A stretch of DNA of 49,717 nucleotides, from the NCBI GenBank assembly GCA_937991435.1, contig CALKPY010000056.1, forward strand, positions 1 to 49,717. The letters run 5' to 3'. Origin of the DNA: an uncultured Acidimicrobiales bacterium (GTDB lineage Bacteria; Actinomycetota; Acidimicrobiia; Acidimicrobiales; UBA10347). The translations under genes and the position numbers were made by a program. Of the stretch, positions 15,497-24,541 are shown one piece after another (position 1 is the stretch's first letter; every line of letters begins with the position of its first letter). Below the pieces are notes generated by a model. It saw only the letters and a list, made by a program, of their open reading frames with translations. It did not search any database and was not told the DNA's origin.

Positions 15497-16465
15497 ATGA
15501 GCGAGCCTGACGAGACGTCGGTCGAGCCTGGCCGAATCGGTCAGGCGAGAACTGCGATCTTCACCCCAGTTGTCGCTCTGGCCAAGAGTATTTGGCGTCG
15601 GGTTCCAAGTTGGATCAAAACAAACTGGCTGGCCCGAACCACCGTCGACACCATCTCGTTGGTTCGACGGAATCGTGTGATGGGTATTGCGGCTGAAGTC
15701 AGTTTTTGGGGCATTTTGAGTATCACTCCCCTGCTGCTCGTTTCGGCGTCAACCCTCGGTTGGTTCGATGTCATCTTCGGGCTCGATTTCGCCGACGATG
15801 CCCGAAGCCAAATGACCCGCTTCGTTCGTGACCTTTTGGGCATCGGCGACAACGCGGTGACGGCGATCGACGAGCTGTTCGACAATCCAGACCCAGATCG
15901 CACCACCTTTGGTGTCATTGCATCGGTCTATTCATCGTCGCGGTGGTTTACATCCCTGATCGGAGGGCTTGATCACATCACCGGTCGATCAAAGCGCCGC
16001 AACTGGCTGACCACGCGAATAGCCGGCTATGTGGCAGCGATCTTGAGCGTGCCCATGCTCGTCGCTCTGCTCGTGCTCGTCAATGTGGGCCGCACCGGGT
16101 TCGGCCTCCCCCAACCCTGGTCAGACATAACGTCAGCGGCGATGTGGCCTGTGATCGGGCTCACCCTGCTCGGGTTCGCCCTGTGGTTGCTTCATTCCGC
16201 TCCAGCACAGAAGACCCCACTCGTCAACGACCTTCTAGGAGCCACCGTGACGGTGCTTATCTGGGTTGGGGGAAGCTGGGTGGCGGCTCGTTACCTGAAC
16301 GCCGCTGGTGGGGCTAGCGACGTGCTCGGGCTGCTTGGCGGCAGCTTTGGTCTGCTGATATGGCTGTACATCATGATGAGCGGCATCTTGATCGGCGCCC
16401 AGGTCAATGTCGCTCTGGAACCGGCCCGAACAGCGGTCGGCGACACAACCGTCACCAGCCGGTAG
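15497..16465 (+). CDS. YihY/virulence factor BrkB family membrane protein
   Basis: The 322-residue integral membrane protein has about six hydrophobic helices. They begin with AAEVSFWGILSITPLLLVSA near residues 58-77, and the last two are LLGATVTVLIWVGGSWVA and LLGGSFGLLIWLYIMMSGIL. The conserved family pattern of a helix ending in W-x-Y-x2-x-I-G-A-Q (here LIWLYIMMSGILIGAQVN) is present near the C-terminus. Family members are often misnamed ribonuclease BN, and their biochemical function is unsettled. It is a single-gene unit, divergent from hisS and convergent with rel with only 11 bases between the stops. Confidence 0.87.
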   Translation: MSEPDETSVEPGRIGQARTAIFTPVVALAKSIWRRVPSWIKTNWLARTTVDTISLVRRNRVMGIAAEVSFWGILSITPLLLVSASTLGWFDVIFGLDFADDARSQMTRFVRDLLGIGDNAVTAIDELFDNPDPDRTTFGVIASVYSSSRWFTSLIGGLDHITGRSKRRNWLTTRIAGYVAAILSVPMLVALLVLVNVGRTGFGLPQPWSDITSAAMWPVIGLTLLGFALWLLHSAPAQKTPLVNDLLGATVTVLIWVGGSWVAARYLNAAGGASDVLGLLGGSFGLLIWLYIMMSGILIGAQVNVALEPARTAVGDTTVTSR

Positions 16466-16476
16466 CGGCCAACAGT

Positions 16477-18693
16477 TCAACCGTCGGGTAGAACCCGATC
16501 GGCCTCATACACCCCTTCGATATCGCGGACGGTACGCAAGATCGTTCCGATCTGGGCAGCGTCAGAAAGCTCGAAGTCGAACTGCATAACAGCCACGCGG
16601 TCTTCGCGTGTGCGGGTGACGACGCCGATGATGTTTACCCGCTGGCTGGTCATTGCTTGGGCGACGTCGACTAACAGGTTCATGCGATCGAGTGCCCTGA
16701 CCTCGACCGTGGCGACGAAAGAGCCCACGCCCTCGACATCCCAGTCAGCATCGACGACACGAGCAACGGCAGCGGGGTCTCTCGGAATGGCATTTGCGCA
16801 GTCGCTGCGATGCACCGCCACGCCGCGACCTCGAGTGACGAACCCGGTTATGTCGTCGGGCGGCACCGGTTTGCAGCACTTCGCAAGGCGCACCAGAACA
16901 TCATCGAACCCATCGACATGCACGCCTACAGATGCACGATCGCCTCGTGCCGGCCGCGGCGACAGCGCCGTTGTCGACATTCGCTCTTCGACTGTGTCGT
17001 CGTCACCGCGGAGTTTGTTGACAGCCCGAGACGCCACTGCGCTGACGCTGATGTGGTCGTTGGCGATAGCGAGATAGAGAGCTTCGGGGTCGGCGTATCC
17101 CATTGTTTCGGCGATCTCATTGAGCGTCGACGAGGTCATCACCTCGTGCACGGGCAGCCCCTTGCGACGCAGGTGGTCTGAGAGGTCGTCGATCGCCGTG
17201 GCGATCTGGTCTTCGTGCTGTTCGCGGTTGTGCCAGCGCCTGATGTACGTCTGAGCCCGGTTGGTCGTGACAAACGAAAGCCACTCTTCGCTCGGACCAG
17301 CAGAATCAAGACTCGACGTGAATATCTCGACGACGTCGCCCATCAAGAGGCGGTGGTCAAGCCCCACCATTCGACCATTGACTTTCGCTCCAACGGAGGC
17401 GTTGCCGATTTCGGTGTGAATTGCATACGCAAAGTCGACCGGCGTTGCACCGACCGGCAATTCCACCACTCGCCCTTTGGGCGTGAACACCGCTACATCT
17501 TCTGCTGCGAGATCGGTTTGCAGCGTGGCCATGAATTCGGTCGGGTCAGACGCGTCGTCGCTGAGACCGATGATGCGGTTGAGCCATGCGAGGTCACCAC
17601 TAGGCAGGCTGTCTTTGTACGCCCAGTGGGCAGCCATGCCTCTCTGCGCCCGAGCGTCCATCTCCCGTGTGCGTACCTGGAACTCGACCATCTTGCCCTG
17701 AGGCCCAACGACGGTGGTGTGCAGTGACTGGTACAAGTTGAACTTGGGCATGGCGATGAAGTCTTTGAAACGCCCTTGAACCGGCCGCCAGTTGGCGTGA
17801 ATCGAACCAATGGCCCCGTAGCAATCTCGCACGCTGTCACAAATCACGCGCACGCCGACCAGGTCATAGATGTCGTCGAACTCGCGACCGCGAACGACCA
17901 TCTTTTCGTAGATACTCCAAAGGTGTTTGGATCGTCCGATTACTTCTGCGGAAATGCCGAGTTCGGCAAGTCTGGCTTCGACCTCACCTAAGAACTGGGT
18001 CAAAAACAGTTCTCGCTCGGGGTCGCGAGTCGAGACCATATGGTCGATCTCTGCGTACCACTTGGGGTGCAGCGCGGCGAACGAGAGATCCTCAAGTTGA
18101 GTCTTGAGTTCTTCCATGCCCAGGCGGTGCGCAAGCGGGGCGAAGACATGCAGCGTTTCGCCGGCCGTTCGTTGTTGCTTCCATTCAGGAAGCACCGCCA
18201 GGGTGCGCATGTTGTGCAGCCGGTCAGCAAGCTTGATAATCAACACGCGGATGTCTTTGGCCACCGCGACAAGAAGCTTGCGAACGGTCGCGGCCTGTTG
18301 TTCTTCTTTGGAGTGAAACTTGAGGCGATCGACCTTGGTGCACCCGTCAATGATCGCAGCTACTTCTTCGCCGAATTCCTCGACGATCTCGCTCAGCGCA
18401 ACGTCTGTGTCTTCGACAGCGTCGTGCATGATCGCAGCCGCAACCGACGCGGCATCGAGCCCCTGCTCGGCGACGATCGATGCCACTTCAACCGGGTGCT
18501 GAATATACGGCTCGCCCGATTTACGCATCTGACCGTCGTGCGCCTCGTGCGCCCAACGAAACGCTTGACGAATTGCGTGTGGGTCTTCGTCAGGATGATG
18601 TTCGGCGTGGATCGCGAGAAGCGCATTAAGGCGGTCGGCCGGTGTCTCAACTCCGCGTTGCCACGGCATGGTCCGTTCGACCAGTGGCGACAT
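16477..18693 (-). CDS. rel: Bifunctional (p)ppGpp synthetase/hydrolase (RSH family)
   Basis: The 738-residue protein makes and degrades the stringent-response alarmone. It has an N-terminal HD hydrolase domain with GEPYIQHP and HDAVEDT (H90-D91, E94-D95). A RelA/SpoT synthetase domain follows with EFDDIYDLVGVRV and RFKDFIAMPKFNLYQSLHTT near residue 307, then a TGS domain (FTPKGRVVELPVGAT, about 400) and a C-terminal ACT domain (about 655-735). The RFKD form of the R-x-K-D motif is that of bifunctional Rel enzymes, not monofunctional RelA. I chose ATG 18693 because it overlaps the apt stop (TGATG), giving translational coupling. All hydrolase residues I can identify are intact. Confidence 0.96.
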   Translation of the reverse strand: MSPLVERTMPWQRGVETPADRLNALLAIHAEHHPDEDPHAIRQAFRWAHEAHDGQMRKSGEPYIQHPVEVASIVAEQGLDAASVAAAIMHDAVEDTDVALSEIVEEFGEEVAAIIDGCTKVDRLKFHSKEEQQAATVRKLLVAVAKDIRVLIIKLADRLHNMRTLAVLPEWKQQRTAGETLHVFAPLAHRLGMEELKTQLEDLSFAALHPKWYAEIDHMVSTRDPERELFLTQFLGEVEARLAELGISAEVIGRSKHLWSIYEKMVVRGREFDDIYDLVGVRVICDSVRDCYGAIGSIHANWRPVQGRFKDFIAMPKFNLYQSLHTTVVGPQGKMVEFQVRTREMDARAQRGMAAHWAYKDSLPSGDLAWLNRIIGLSDDASDPTEFMATLQTDLAAEDVAVFTPKGRVVELPVGATPVDFAYAIHTEIGNASVGAKVNGRMVGLDHRLLMGDVVEIFTSSLDSAGPSEEWLSFVTTNRAQTYIRRWHNREQHEDQIATAIDDLSDHLRRKGLPVHEVMTSSTLNEIAETMGYADPEALYLAIANDHISVSAVASRAVNKLRGDDDTVEERMSTTALSPRPARGDRASVGVHVDGFDDVLVRLAKCCKPVPPDDITGFVTRGRGVAVHRSDCANAIPRDPAAVARVVDADWDVEGVGSFVATVEVRALDRMNLLVDVAQAMTSQRVNIIGVVTRTREDRVAVMQFDFELSDAAQIGTILRTVRDIEGVYEADRVLPDG

Positions 18694-19223
18694 CAGAAGG
18701 CTCCGAGCGCACACACCGCGTGTGCTCCACCGAGCTGGTTTCGCCCGTTGAGTGCGTCGATCTCAAGCAGGAAGCCGAGTGCGTCGACAACCCCGCCAGT
18801 GGCAGAAACGAGCTTTTGAGCCGCCGATGCGGTCCCGCCTGTGGCGAGGACATCATCAATAATCAACACCCGCTGGCCGGGCTGAATGGCATCGGCGTGC
18901 ATCTCAAGGGTGTCTGAGCCGTACTCGAGCTCATAGGACACCGATTCAACTGCGGCAGGAAGTCGCCCAGGCTTGCGCACTGGAACGAACCCGCACCCCA
19001 AACGGCAGGCGACCGGAGCGCCCAAGATAAAGCCGCGAGCGTCGATACCAACAACGAGGTCGATCTCTCGACCAACAAACTCATCAGCGAGAAGTTCAAC
19101 ACTGCATCGAAGACCGTCAGCATTCGCAAGAAGTGGTGTGATGTCAGCGAAACGCACGCCGGGAGACGGGAAGTCCTCGACGTTGCGGATCAGATCTCGT
19201 AACCAGGCGACGTCGCACTCCAT
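18693..19223 (-). CDS. apt: Adenine phosphoribosyltransferase
   Basis: This 176-residue enzyme converts adenine and PRPP to AMP. The PRPP-binding signature VLIIDDVLATGGTA is at about residues 122-135. The family segments FPSPGVRFADITPLL near the N-terminus and VGIDARGFILGAPVA are present. It starts at ATG 19223, 6 bases after a TAGCGT -10, so the apt-rel transcript is probably leaderless. Its stop overlaps the rel start. The apt-rel pairing next to secF and secD matches the M. tuberculosis order. Confidence 0.96.
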   Translation of the reverse strand: MECDVAWLRDLIRNVEDFPSPGVRFADITPLLANADGLRCSVELLADEFVGREIDLVVGIDARGFILGAPVACRLGCGFVPVRKPGRLPAAVESVSYELEYGSDTLEMHADAIQPGQRVLIIDDVLATGGTASAAQKLVSATGGVVDALGFLLEIDALNGRNQLGGAHAVCALGAF

Positions 19224-19229
19224 GCGCGA

Positions 19230-19235
19230 ACGCTA
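19230..19235 (-). promoter_or_regulatory. -10 element of a leaderless promoter for apt-rel
   Basis: TAGCGT on the minus strand ends 6 bases before the apt ATG at 19223. It lies in the 58-base gap after the secF stop, so apt-rel can be transcribed separately from secD-secF. Confidence 0.5.
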
Positions 19236-19281
19236 GCGCCGTGGGCGCTGCCGGGCTGACTACATCGCCAAAATCTGTGGC

Positions 19282-20478
19282 CTACTTTTTATTCTTGCGG
19301 GGGCGAGGCTTGATCTCGCCCGCGGCCTCTCGTGCTGAGCCCGAGCCAGAGCTCTTTGACTTTTTCGGCACGACGCCAGTGCCAGACGTCGAGTCGGCTG
19401 CTCCCGCTCGACGTTTGACGACGACTGTTGGGGCACCCTTTGCGGTAACCCGATGACCGTCACCGCGAGCTGACGAACGAACAACGCGTGCCCGATCGGC
19501 GGCGTCAAGCTGTGCGGCAATATCAAGGTCTGACTTGCGCTTGGCTGCCGCCAGCTGGCGCTCGACGTTGGTGGCCTCGCGCTCTTTGAGCCATGCCACA
19601 ATCGGTGTGGCCACGAAGAGCGAAGAATAGGTCCCGACAAGCAAACCAACGAGAAGCGCGATCGCGAACTCTTGAAGCGTGACTGCGCCGAGAACAAATC
19701 GGCCCACGATGAGTACCGCAAGCACTGGCAGTACCGATGTGATGGTCGTATTGACCGAACGCATCAGCACCTGGTTGAGCGAATACGACGTGATCTCTGT
19801 GTACGTCATGCCAACCGTGCCGTCAGCTCGACGTTCGTTCTCGCGCACCTTGTCGAAGACAACCAGGGTGTCATAAAGCGAATAGCCAAGGATCGTCAAA
19901 AAGGCGATGACAGTCGCTGAGGTCACTTCGAGTTGGAACAGGGCGTAAATGCCAACGGTGATCAAGATGTCGTGCGCTACTGCGACCAACGCTCCGACAG
20001 CCATCTTCCATTCGAGCCGAATCGAGATGTACAGGAACAACACAATGAAGAAGACGATCAACGCGGTGCGGGCCTTAGCCGTCACCTCGTTGCCCCAACT
20101 GGCGCCGACGGCGTTTGCCGTCACGTCGTCTTGGGTTACCCCAACTGCATCTGCCAGGGCAATCCGGACTTGTTCAAGTCCGTTTGCGCTGTCGGTTTCG
20201 GCGCGGACTCGCCACAGCTCGGTTGCGACTTGTTGCACGCGAGCGTCGCCGAGCCCTAGCGGTTCGAGTGCTTCGCGCAGGTCGTCGGCGTCGGCACTCG
20301 CGGAGCGAACTTCCCAGGAGGCGCCGCCTTCGAACTCGATGCCGAGATTGAAGCCCTGGGCGATCAGCGAGATGATCGCGACGAGCACCAGAATTGACGA
20401 ACCGATCAGGGCCTTGCGCCACAGAGGCGGGAAGTCGATGTTGTTCTCGTTGCGCAGAAGTCGCCCGATGCCGCTCAT
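19282..20478 (-). CDS. secF: Protein translocase subunit SecF
   Basis: The 398-residue SecF works with SecD and YajC to drive the late steps of Sec export. It has a first membrane helix (LIGSSILVLVAIISLIAQG), a periplasmic-type domain with FEGGASWEVRS, and a C-terminal group of helices with the family motif GYSLYDTLVVFDKVREN. The last 100 or so residues form a hydrophilic, strongly basic tail rich in Lys, Arg and Ser, ending PRPRKNKK and predicted to be cytosolic. Such tails occur in some actinobacterial SecF proteins. The ATG overlaps the secD stop by 4 bases. Confidence 0.95.
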   Translation of the reverse strand: MSGIGRLLRNENNIDFPPLWRKALIGSSILVLVAIISLIAQGFNLGIEFEGGASWEVRSASADADDLREALEPLGLGDARVQQVATELWRVRAETDSANGLEQVRIALADAVGVTQDDVTANAVGASWGNEVTAKARTALIVFFIVLFLYISIRLEWKMAVGALVAVAHDILITVGIYALFQLEVTSATVIAFLTILGYSLYDTLVVFDKVRENERRADGTVGMTYTEITSYSLNQVLMRSVNTTITSVLPVLAVLIVGRFVLGAVTLQEFAIALLVGLLVGTYSSLFVATPIVAWLKEREATNVERQLAAAKRKSDLDIAAQLDAADRARVVRSSARGDGHRVTAKGAPTVVVKRRAGAADSTSGTGVVPKKSKSSGSGSAREAAGEIKPRPRKNKK

Positions 20479-22001
20479 GCGCTTGCTCCTTCGTTGCTCA
20501 GTTCCGAAGTGGTGCGAGAGCGAACGCCAAACAGCGAAGGCCGATCACCGAACTTGTTGGCGAGAAGTCGTACAAGCGGGGCCATGAAGAACCAGGTGGC
20601 TACAAGGTCAAGTATCGACGCAATGGCAAGCATGAGAGCGAAACCGCGAACCGAACCAATCGTGAGCACATACAAGATCAAGGCGCCGATCAGGGTCGCA
20701 AGGTTAGCCCAGAACACGGTGCCGAAGGCCTTCGGGAATGCCTTGTCGACTGCAGCACCCAAGCCGTCGCCGCGACGGATTACTTCTTTGAGGTCTTCGA
20801 AGAACACCACGTTTGAATCAAGCGAGACACCGATCGAAACAATCAGACCCACCACCCCCGCAAGGGTTAGGGCCAGCCCACGAGAGGCCGAAAGATACGA
20901 GACAACGGTCCAAAGCAACGTGGCCGAAACGGTCAAGCTGAGCAACGCCACCAGACCGAGAAGCCGGTAGTACCAAAGCATGTACAGAGCAACGACGGCA
21001 ATGCCCACGATGCCCGCTACCAGGCCAGCGTTGAGCGAGTCGCGACCAAGCGAAGCTGAAACCGACCGTACGAGCCCGGCTTCGGGGTCGGCCGGGTCAT
21101 CAAACGCCAGCGGCAGCGCACCGAAGTCAAGAATGAGCGCCGAATTTTTCGCTTCGTTTTCGGCGAATCCGTTGGGCCGAGTGATCGACACCTCTCGACG
21201 TTCGAAAAACGGGGCCTCGATGCTGGGTGCTGATTCGATAACGCCATCAAGCACAAAGGCCAAACGCGACGATGGACACCGGAGGTCAGCCTCAAAGCAA
21301 ATTGCTGCGGCTTGGTTGAATTGGTCGAGACCCTCTTCGCCTGCCTTGAACGTGACCTCGACGAGCCACTGGCCGTTGATGAATAGCGCCTCGGCGCCTG
21401 AGAGTGTGGTGCCAGTGAACTGGGTGGGACCTACGAGAACGGGAAGACTCGTCGAGGTGCCGTCTGTTGTCGTGCTTGCATAGCGAAAGATGGCGCTCTC
21501 GTCGATCGCGGTGTTGTTCGGATCGCTGACGACGCCGTCGAATAGGTCTTCGAGCCCTGGCCCACCGTTGAGCACCTCGTCGGGGAAGTCGCCACCCGGC
21601 GGCTGCTCTACACCGGCTCGCAAGTTCGCGTCGAACAGCACCGGACGAAACTGCAGCTGAGCGGTCGTTCCGACGAGCTCAACCGCCGCGTCTTGGTCCT
21701 CGATACCGGGTAGCTGCACGATAATGAAGTTTGTGTCGCCACCCGTTTGGGTCGTGATGTCAGGTTCGGCCACGCCAATCGCATCGACACGTTGGCGCAG
21801 GATTTCAACAGCTAGGTCGAGGTTCTCGGGCGTCGCAAGGGCCAGATTCTCGGGGGTGTCAACCGGCTCGAGGACCACCTCGACGCCACCTTGCAGGTCG
21901 AGGCCGAGCAACGGGCTCTGCCCGGCAAGAACAGACCAAGCGAACAAGCCAGCGGTCAGAACAAGCATGGCGATCAGCGATCGCAACGGGGATTTGATCA
22001 C
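20475..22001 (-). CDS. secD: Protein translocase subunit SecD
   Basis: The 508-residue SecD has an N-terminal helix, then GLDLQGGVEVVLEP, a large extracytoplasmic domain with the P1 repeats, and five C-terminal helices. The proton-relay region VGLIVSIGVSLDSNVVFFED near residues 390-410 keeps the key aspartate. It lies between yajC (10-base gap) and secF (4-base overlap) in the standard yajC-secD-secF operon. Nothing is unusual apart from an extended loop in the extracytoplasmic domain (GGPGLEDLFDGVVSDPNN). Confidence 0.95.
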   Translation of the reverse strand: MIKSPLRSLIAMLVLTAGLFAWSVLAGQSPLLGLDLQGGVEVVLEPVDTPENLALATPENLDLAVEILRQRVDAIGVAEPDITTQTGGDTNFIIVQLPGIEDQDAAVELVGTTAQLQFRPVLFDANLRAGVEQPPGGDFPDEVLNGGPGLEDLFDGVVSDPNNTAIDESAIFRYASTTTDGTSTSLPVLVGPTQFTGTTLSGAEALFINGQWLVEVTFKAGEEGLDQFNQAAAICFEADLRCPSSRLAFVLDGVIESAPSIEAPFFERREVSITRPNGFAENEAKNSALILDFGALPLAFDDPADPEAGLVRSVSASLGRDSLNAGLVAGIVGIAVVALYMLWYYRLLGLVALLSLTVSATLLWTVVSYLSASRGLALTLAGVVGLIVSIGVSLDSNVVFFEDLKEVIRRGDGLGAAVDKAFPKAFGTVFWANLATLIGALILYVLTIGSVRGFALMLAIASILDLVATWFFMAPLVRLLANKFGDRPSLFGVRSRTTSELSNEGASA

Positions 22002-22011
22002 AGCGAAACCG

Positions 22012-22278
22012 TTAGTTGGCGGGTTCGTCCTGGTAGACGACCCGTTCTGCGATGGATTCCTTGGTCACTTTGACCTCAAGATTGTCGCTCACTGCCAGAA
22101 ATACGGTTGACCCGTCAAACTCGGCGATCGAGCCATACATGCCCGACGAAGTCAACACCTCGTCGCCGACCTCGAGCTTGGAAATCATCTCACGATGCGC
22201 TTTGGTACGGCGTTGTTGGGGCACGATCAAGACGACCCACATGATCACCATGATCGCAATCAGCGGTATGAACTGCAC
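22012..22278 (-). CDS. yajC: Preprotein translocase subunit YajC
   Basis: This 88-residue protein has one N-terminal membrane helix (FIPLIAIMVIMWVVLIV) followed by PQQRRTKAHREMISKLEVGDEV and a small cytosolic beta domain, the standard YajC layout. It starts at GTG with GAGGAG 5-10 bases upstream. It is first in the yajC-secD-secF operon and sits 42 bases after tgt, so it may also be read from the queA-tgt promoter. Confidence 0.93.
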   Translation of the reverse strand: MQFIPLIAIMVIMWVVLIVPQQRRTKAHREMISKLEVGDEVLTSSGMYGSIAEFDGSTVFLAVSDNLEVKVTKESIAERVVYQDEPAN

Positions 22279-22320
22279 GGGGCTCCTCGGGTGGCGCGGC
22301 GGCGACAGACTCGGCGAAGG

Positions 22321-23430
22321 TTAGCCCCACACCTCGCCAACCCGGCTCACCAATTGATCGATCGAGCCGTCGGTAACGGCACGACGGGCCTGATCGACAA
22401 GGTCAAAAAGAAACGCGATGTTGTGCAGGGTGAGCATGCGCGCTGCCGATTGCTCTTTGACCTGCAGCAGATGCCGCAGATACGCCCGCGACCATTTGGC
22501 GATGGGGCTGGTTGCGAGTCCGGGATCGACCGGCAACGGATCCCGTGCAAACCGTGCGTTAGTCATGTTCATGCGGCCAGATGTGGTCAGCACTGTTCCG
22601 TGGCGGGCAAGCCTGGTTGGAAGCACGCAGTCGAACATGTCGACGCCGTTGGCGATGCCCTCGACGATGCTCAACGGGTCGCCGACGCCCATCAGATACC
22701 GAGGCTGATCGGCGGGAAGCACGTCGGTCGTGGCCCGCAACGGGGTCAGCATCTCGGTGCGCTTTTCGCCAACTGACAGACCGCCGATGCCATAGCCCTC
22801 AAATCCGATCTCCATCAGATGCGTCGCGCTGCGCTCCCGAAGCGAAGGATCGAGGCCGCCCTGCACGATGCCAAACTGCGCACGCATTCCGTCGGCGCGT
22901 TCGGGCCGGTCGACAAACGCGGTGCGGGCCCGCTCCGCCCATCGGTGTGTCTGATCCATCGCCGAAAGAATTACCGAGTCTGGCGACGGCAACGGCGGGC
23001 ATACATCGAGCACCATTTGGATGTCTGCGCCTAGTCGGGTTTGCACGTCTACCGCACCCTCGGGTGTGAGTTTGTGGGTGCTTCCGTCATAGGTCGACTT
23101 AAAGAGCGCACCCTCGTCGTCGATCTTCGGGGCGAGACTAAAGATTTGATAGCCACCGCTATCGGTCAGCACATGCCCCGACCAGTGCATGAATTCGTGC
23201 AGTCCGCCCATCTCTTCGACGAGATCGGCCCCTGGGCGAAGCATGAGGTGGTACGTGTTGCCGAGAATGATCTCAGCTCCGAGCATGTCGAGATCATCGC
23301 TGGTCAACGTCTGCACGGCTGCTCGGGTGCCAACCGGCATGAAGCACGGCGTCGTAATCGTGCCACGGGGCGTCGTGACGACACCGGTCCGCGCCGCTCC
23401 GCTGGTGGCTGTGACCTCAAACTCAAACAT
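22321..23430 (-). CDS. tgt: tRNA-guanine transglycosylase lacking the zinc-binding cysteines
   Basis: The 369-residue enzyme should exchange guanine 34 of GUN tRNAs for preQ1 on the way to queuosine. Catalytic segments are present: TDSGGYQIFSL, LDVCPP, GIGGLSVGE, and GVDMFDCVLPTR with the nucleophilic aspartate. The C-terminal zinc site C-x-C-x2-C is missing. An ungapped alignment with the Zymomonas pattern (DSECHCAVCQKWSRAY) gives DPGLATSPIAKWSRAY here, with L305, T307 and I310 in the cysteine positions; the histidine of LTLHN (about 336) remains. The flanks align exactly, so a frameshift is unlikely. It overlaps queA by 8 bases. Activity is likely but unproven. Confidence 0.93.
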   Translation of the reverse strand: MFEFEVTATSGAARTGVVTTPRGTITTPCFMPVGTRAAVQTLTSDDLDMLGAEIILGNTYHLMLRPGADLVEEMGGLHEFMHWSGHVLTDSGGYQIFSLAPKIDDEGALFKSTYDGSTHKLTPEGAVDVQTRLGADIQMVLDVCPPLPSPDSVILSAMDQTHRWAERARTAFVDRPERADGMRAQFGIVQGGLDPSLRERSATHLMEIGFEGYGIGGLSVGEKRTEMLTPLRATTDVLPADQPRYLMGVGDPLSIVEGIANGVDMFDCVLPTRLARHGTVLTTSGRMNMTNARFARDPLPVDPGLATSPIAKWSRAYLRHLLQVKEQSAARMLTLHNIAFLFDLVDQARRAVTDGSIDQLVSRVGEVWG

Positions 23431-24472
23431 TGGTAGCTGCTTCGGTAGATGTGCGGCTGACGATCATGGCATCGCCAAATGAGAGAAACCGGTAGGGCTG
23501 CCCCATCGGCTCGTCAATTTCGTGCTGCAGGGCAACGTCATATAAGCCTCGCCACCTCGGGCCGACGAAAGCAGCGAGCATCACAAGCAGTGACGACTTC
23601 GGTTGATGGAAGTTCGTCATCAACACGTCGACGACCTTGAATTCAAAGCCCGGGCTGATGAACAGCTCGGTCGAACCGCTCAATTCACCAGACTGCGCGG
23701 CACTTTCGAGTGCTCTGACTGTCGTCGTGCCCACGGCGATCACTCTGTTCGCGGCGGTGCAGGCGTCGAGTACATGTTGGCTGACGTTGTAGGTCTCGGC
23801 GTGCATCTCATGGTCGGAAATATCGTCAACCATGATCGGGCGAAACGTGCCGATGCCGACGGCCAAGTCGACCTCGAGTATGTGGGCCCCAGCGCGACGA
23901 CACCGCTCAAGCAAGTCAGGGGTGAAATGCAGCCCGGCCGTCGGCGCAGCGACCGAGGCCTCGTGCTGGGCGTAAATCGTCTGATAGCGCTCGGGCTCGG
24001 CAAGCTCGGCTGTGATGTACGGGGGAAGCGGCACCGCTCCGAGCCGGCGCGCGACGTCTCTCAAGTCTTCATTTGTTGCCGCGGTGACGACACGAAGACC
24101 ATCGCCAAGATCGGCGCCGACAGTCACCGCGGCCGCACCACCGGCATCGAGCAGCACCACGCCCGGTCGCACGCGCCGGCTCGGCCGCACAAGGGCGTGC
24201 CAAGCACCATCGGAACCAGGCTCGATCAACATGACCTCGACGGCGCCGCCGGTCGATTTGAATAGTTTGAGTCGAGCTGGCAGCACCCGGGTGTTGTTCA
24301 CGACCAGCACATCGCCGGGCCCGACCAGATCGGCGATGTCACGCACGTGGCGGTGCACAACGGCATCGGCCGCTGTGGCGTCAAGCAACCTTGACGAATC
24401 GCGAGGCTCACGAGGCGTCTGCGCGATTCGTTCGTCGGCAAGCTCGTAGTCGAAATCAGTCAGCGACAGCAC
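23423..24472 (-). CDS. queA: S-adenosylmethionine:tRNA ribosyltransferase-isomerase
   Basis: The 349-residue QueA makes epoxyqueuosine from preQ1-tRNA using the ribosyl part of SAM. Family segments are clear: FDYELADERIAQTP at the N-terminus, VVNNTRVLPARL, ASVAAPTAGLHFT in the middle, VGTTTVRALESAA, and TNFHQPKSSLLVMLAAFVG towards the end. It starts at GTG, 69 bases after ruvB. It overlaps tgt, giving the common queA-tgt pair. The queuosine precursor genes (queC, queD, queE, queF) are not in the window. Confidence 0.95.
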   Translation of the reverse strand: MLSLTDFDYELADERIAQTPREPRDSSRLLDATAADAVVHRHVRDIADLVGPGDVLVVNNTRVLPARLKLFKSTGGAVEVMLIEPGSDGAWHALVRPSRRVRPGVVLLDAGGAAAVTVGADLGDGLRVVTAATNEDLRDVARRLGAVPLPPYITAELAEPERYQTIYAQHEASVAAPTAGLHFTPDLLERCRRAGAHILEVDLAVGIGTFRPIMVDDISDHEMHAETYNVSQHVLDACTAANRVIAVGTTTVRALESAAQSGELSGSTELFISPGFEFKVVDVLMTNFHQPKSSLLVMLAAFVGPRWRGLYDVALQHEIDEPMGQPYRFLSFGDAMIVSRTSTEAATNV

Positions 24473-24541
24473 AACGGTCAGTCTGTCTGCTCACGGGAGC
24501 GGCGCGGTGCCCGGGGCGAGATCAGCCGCAGCAGCTGTAGG

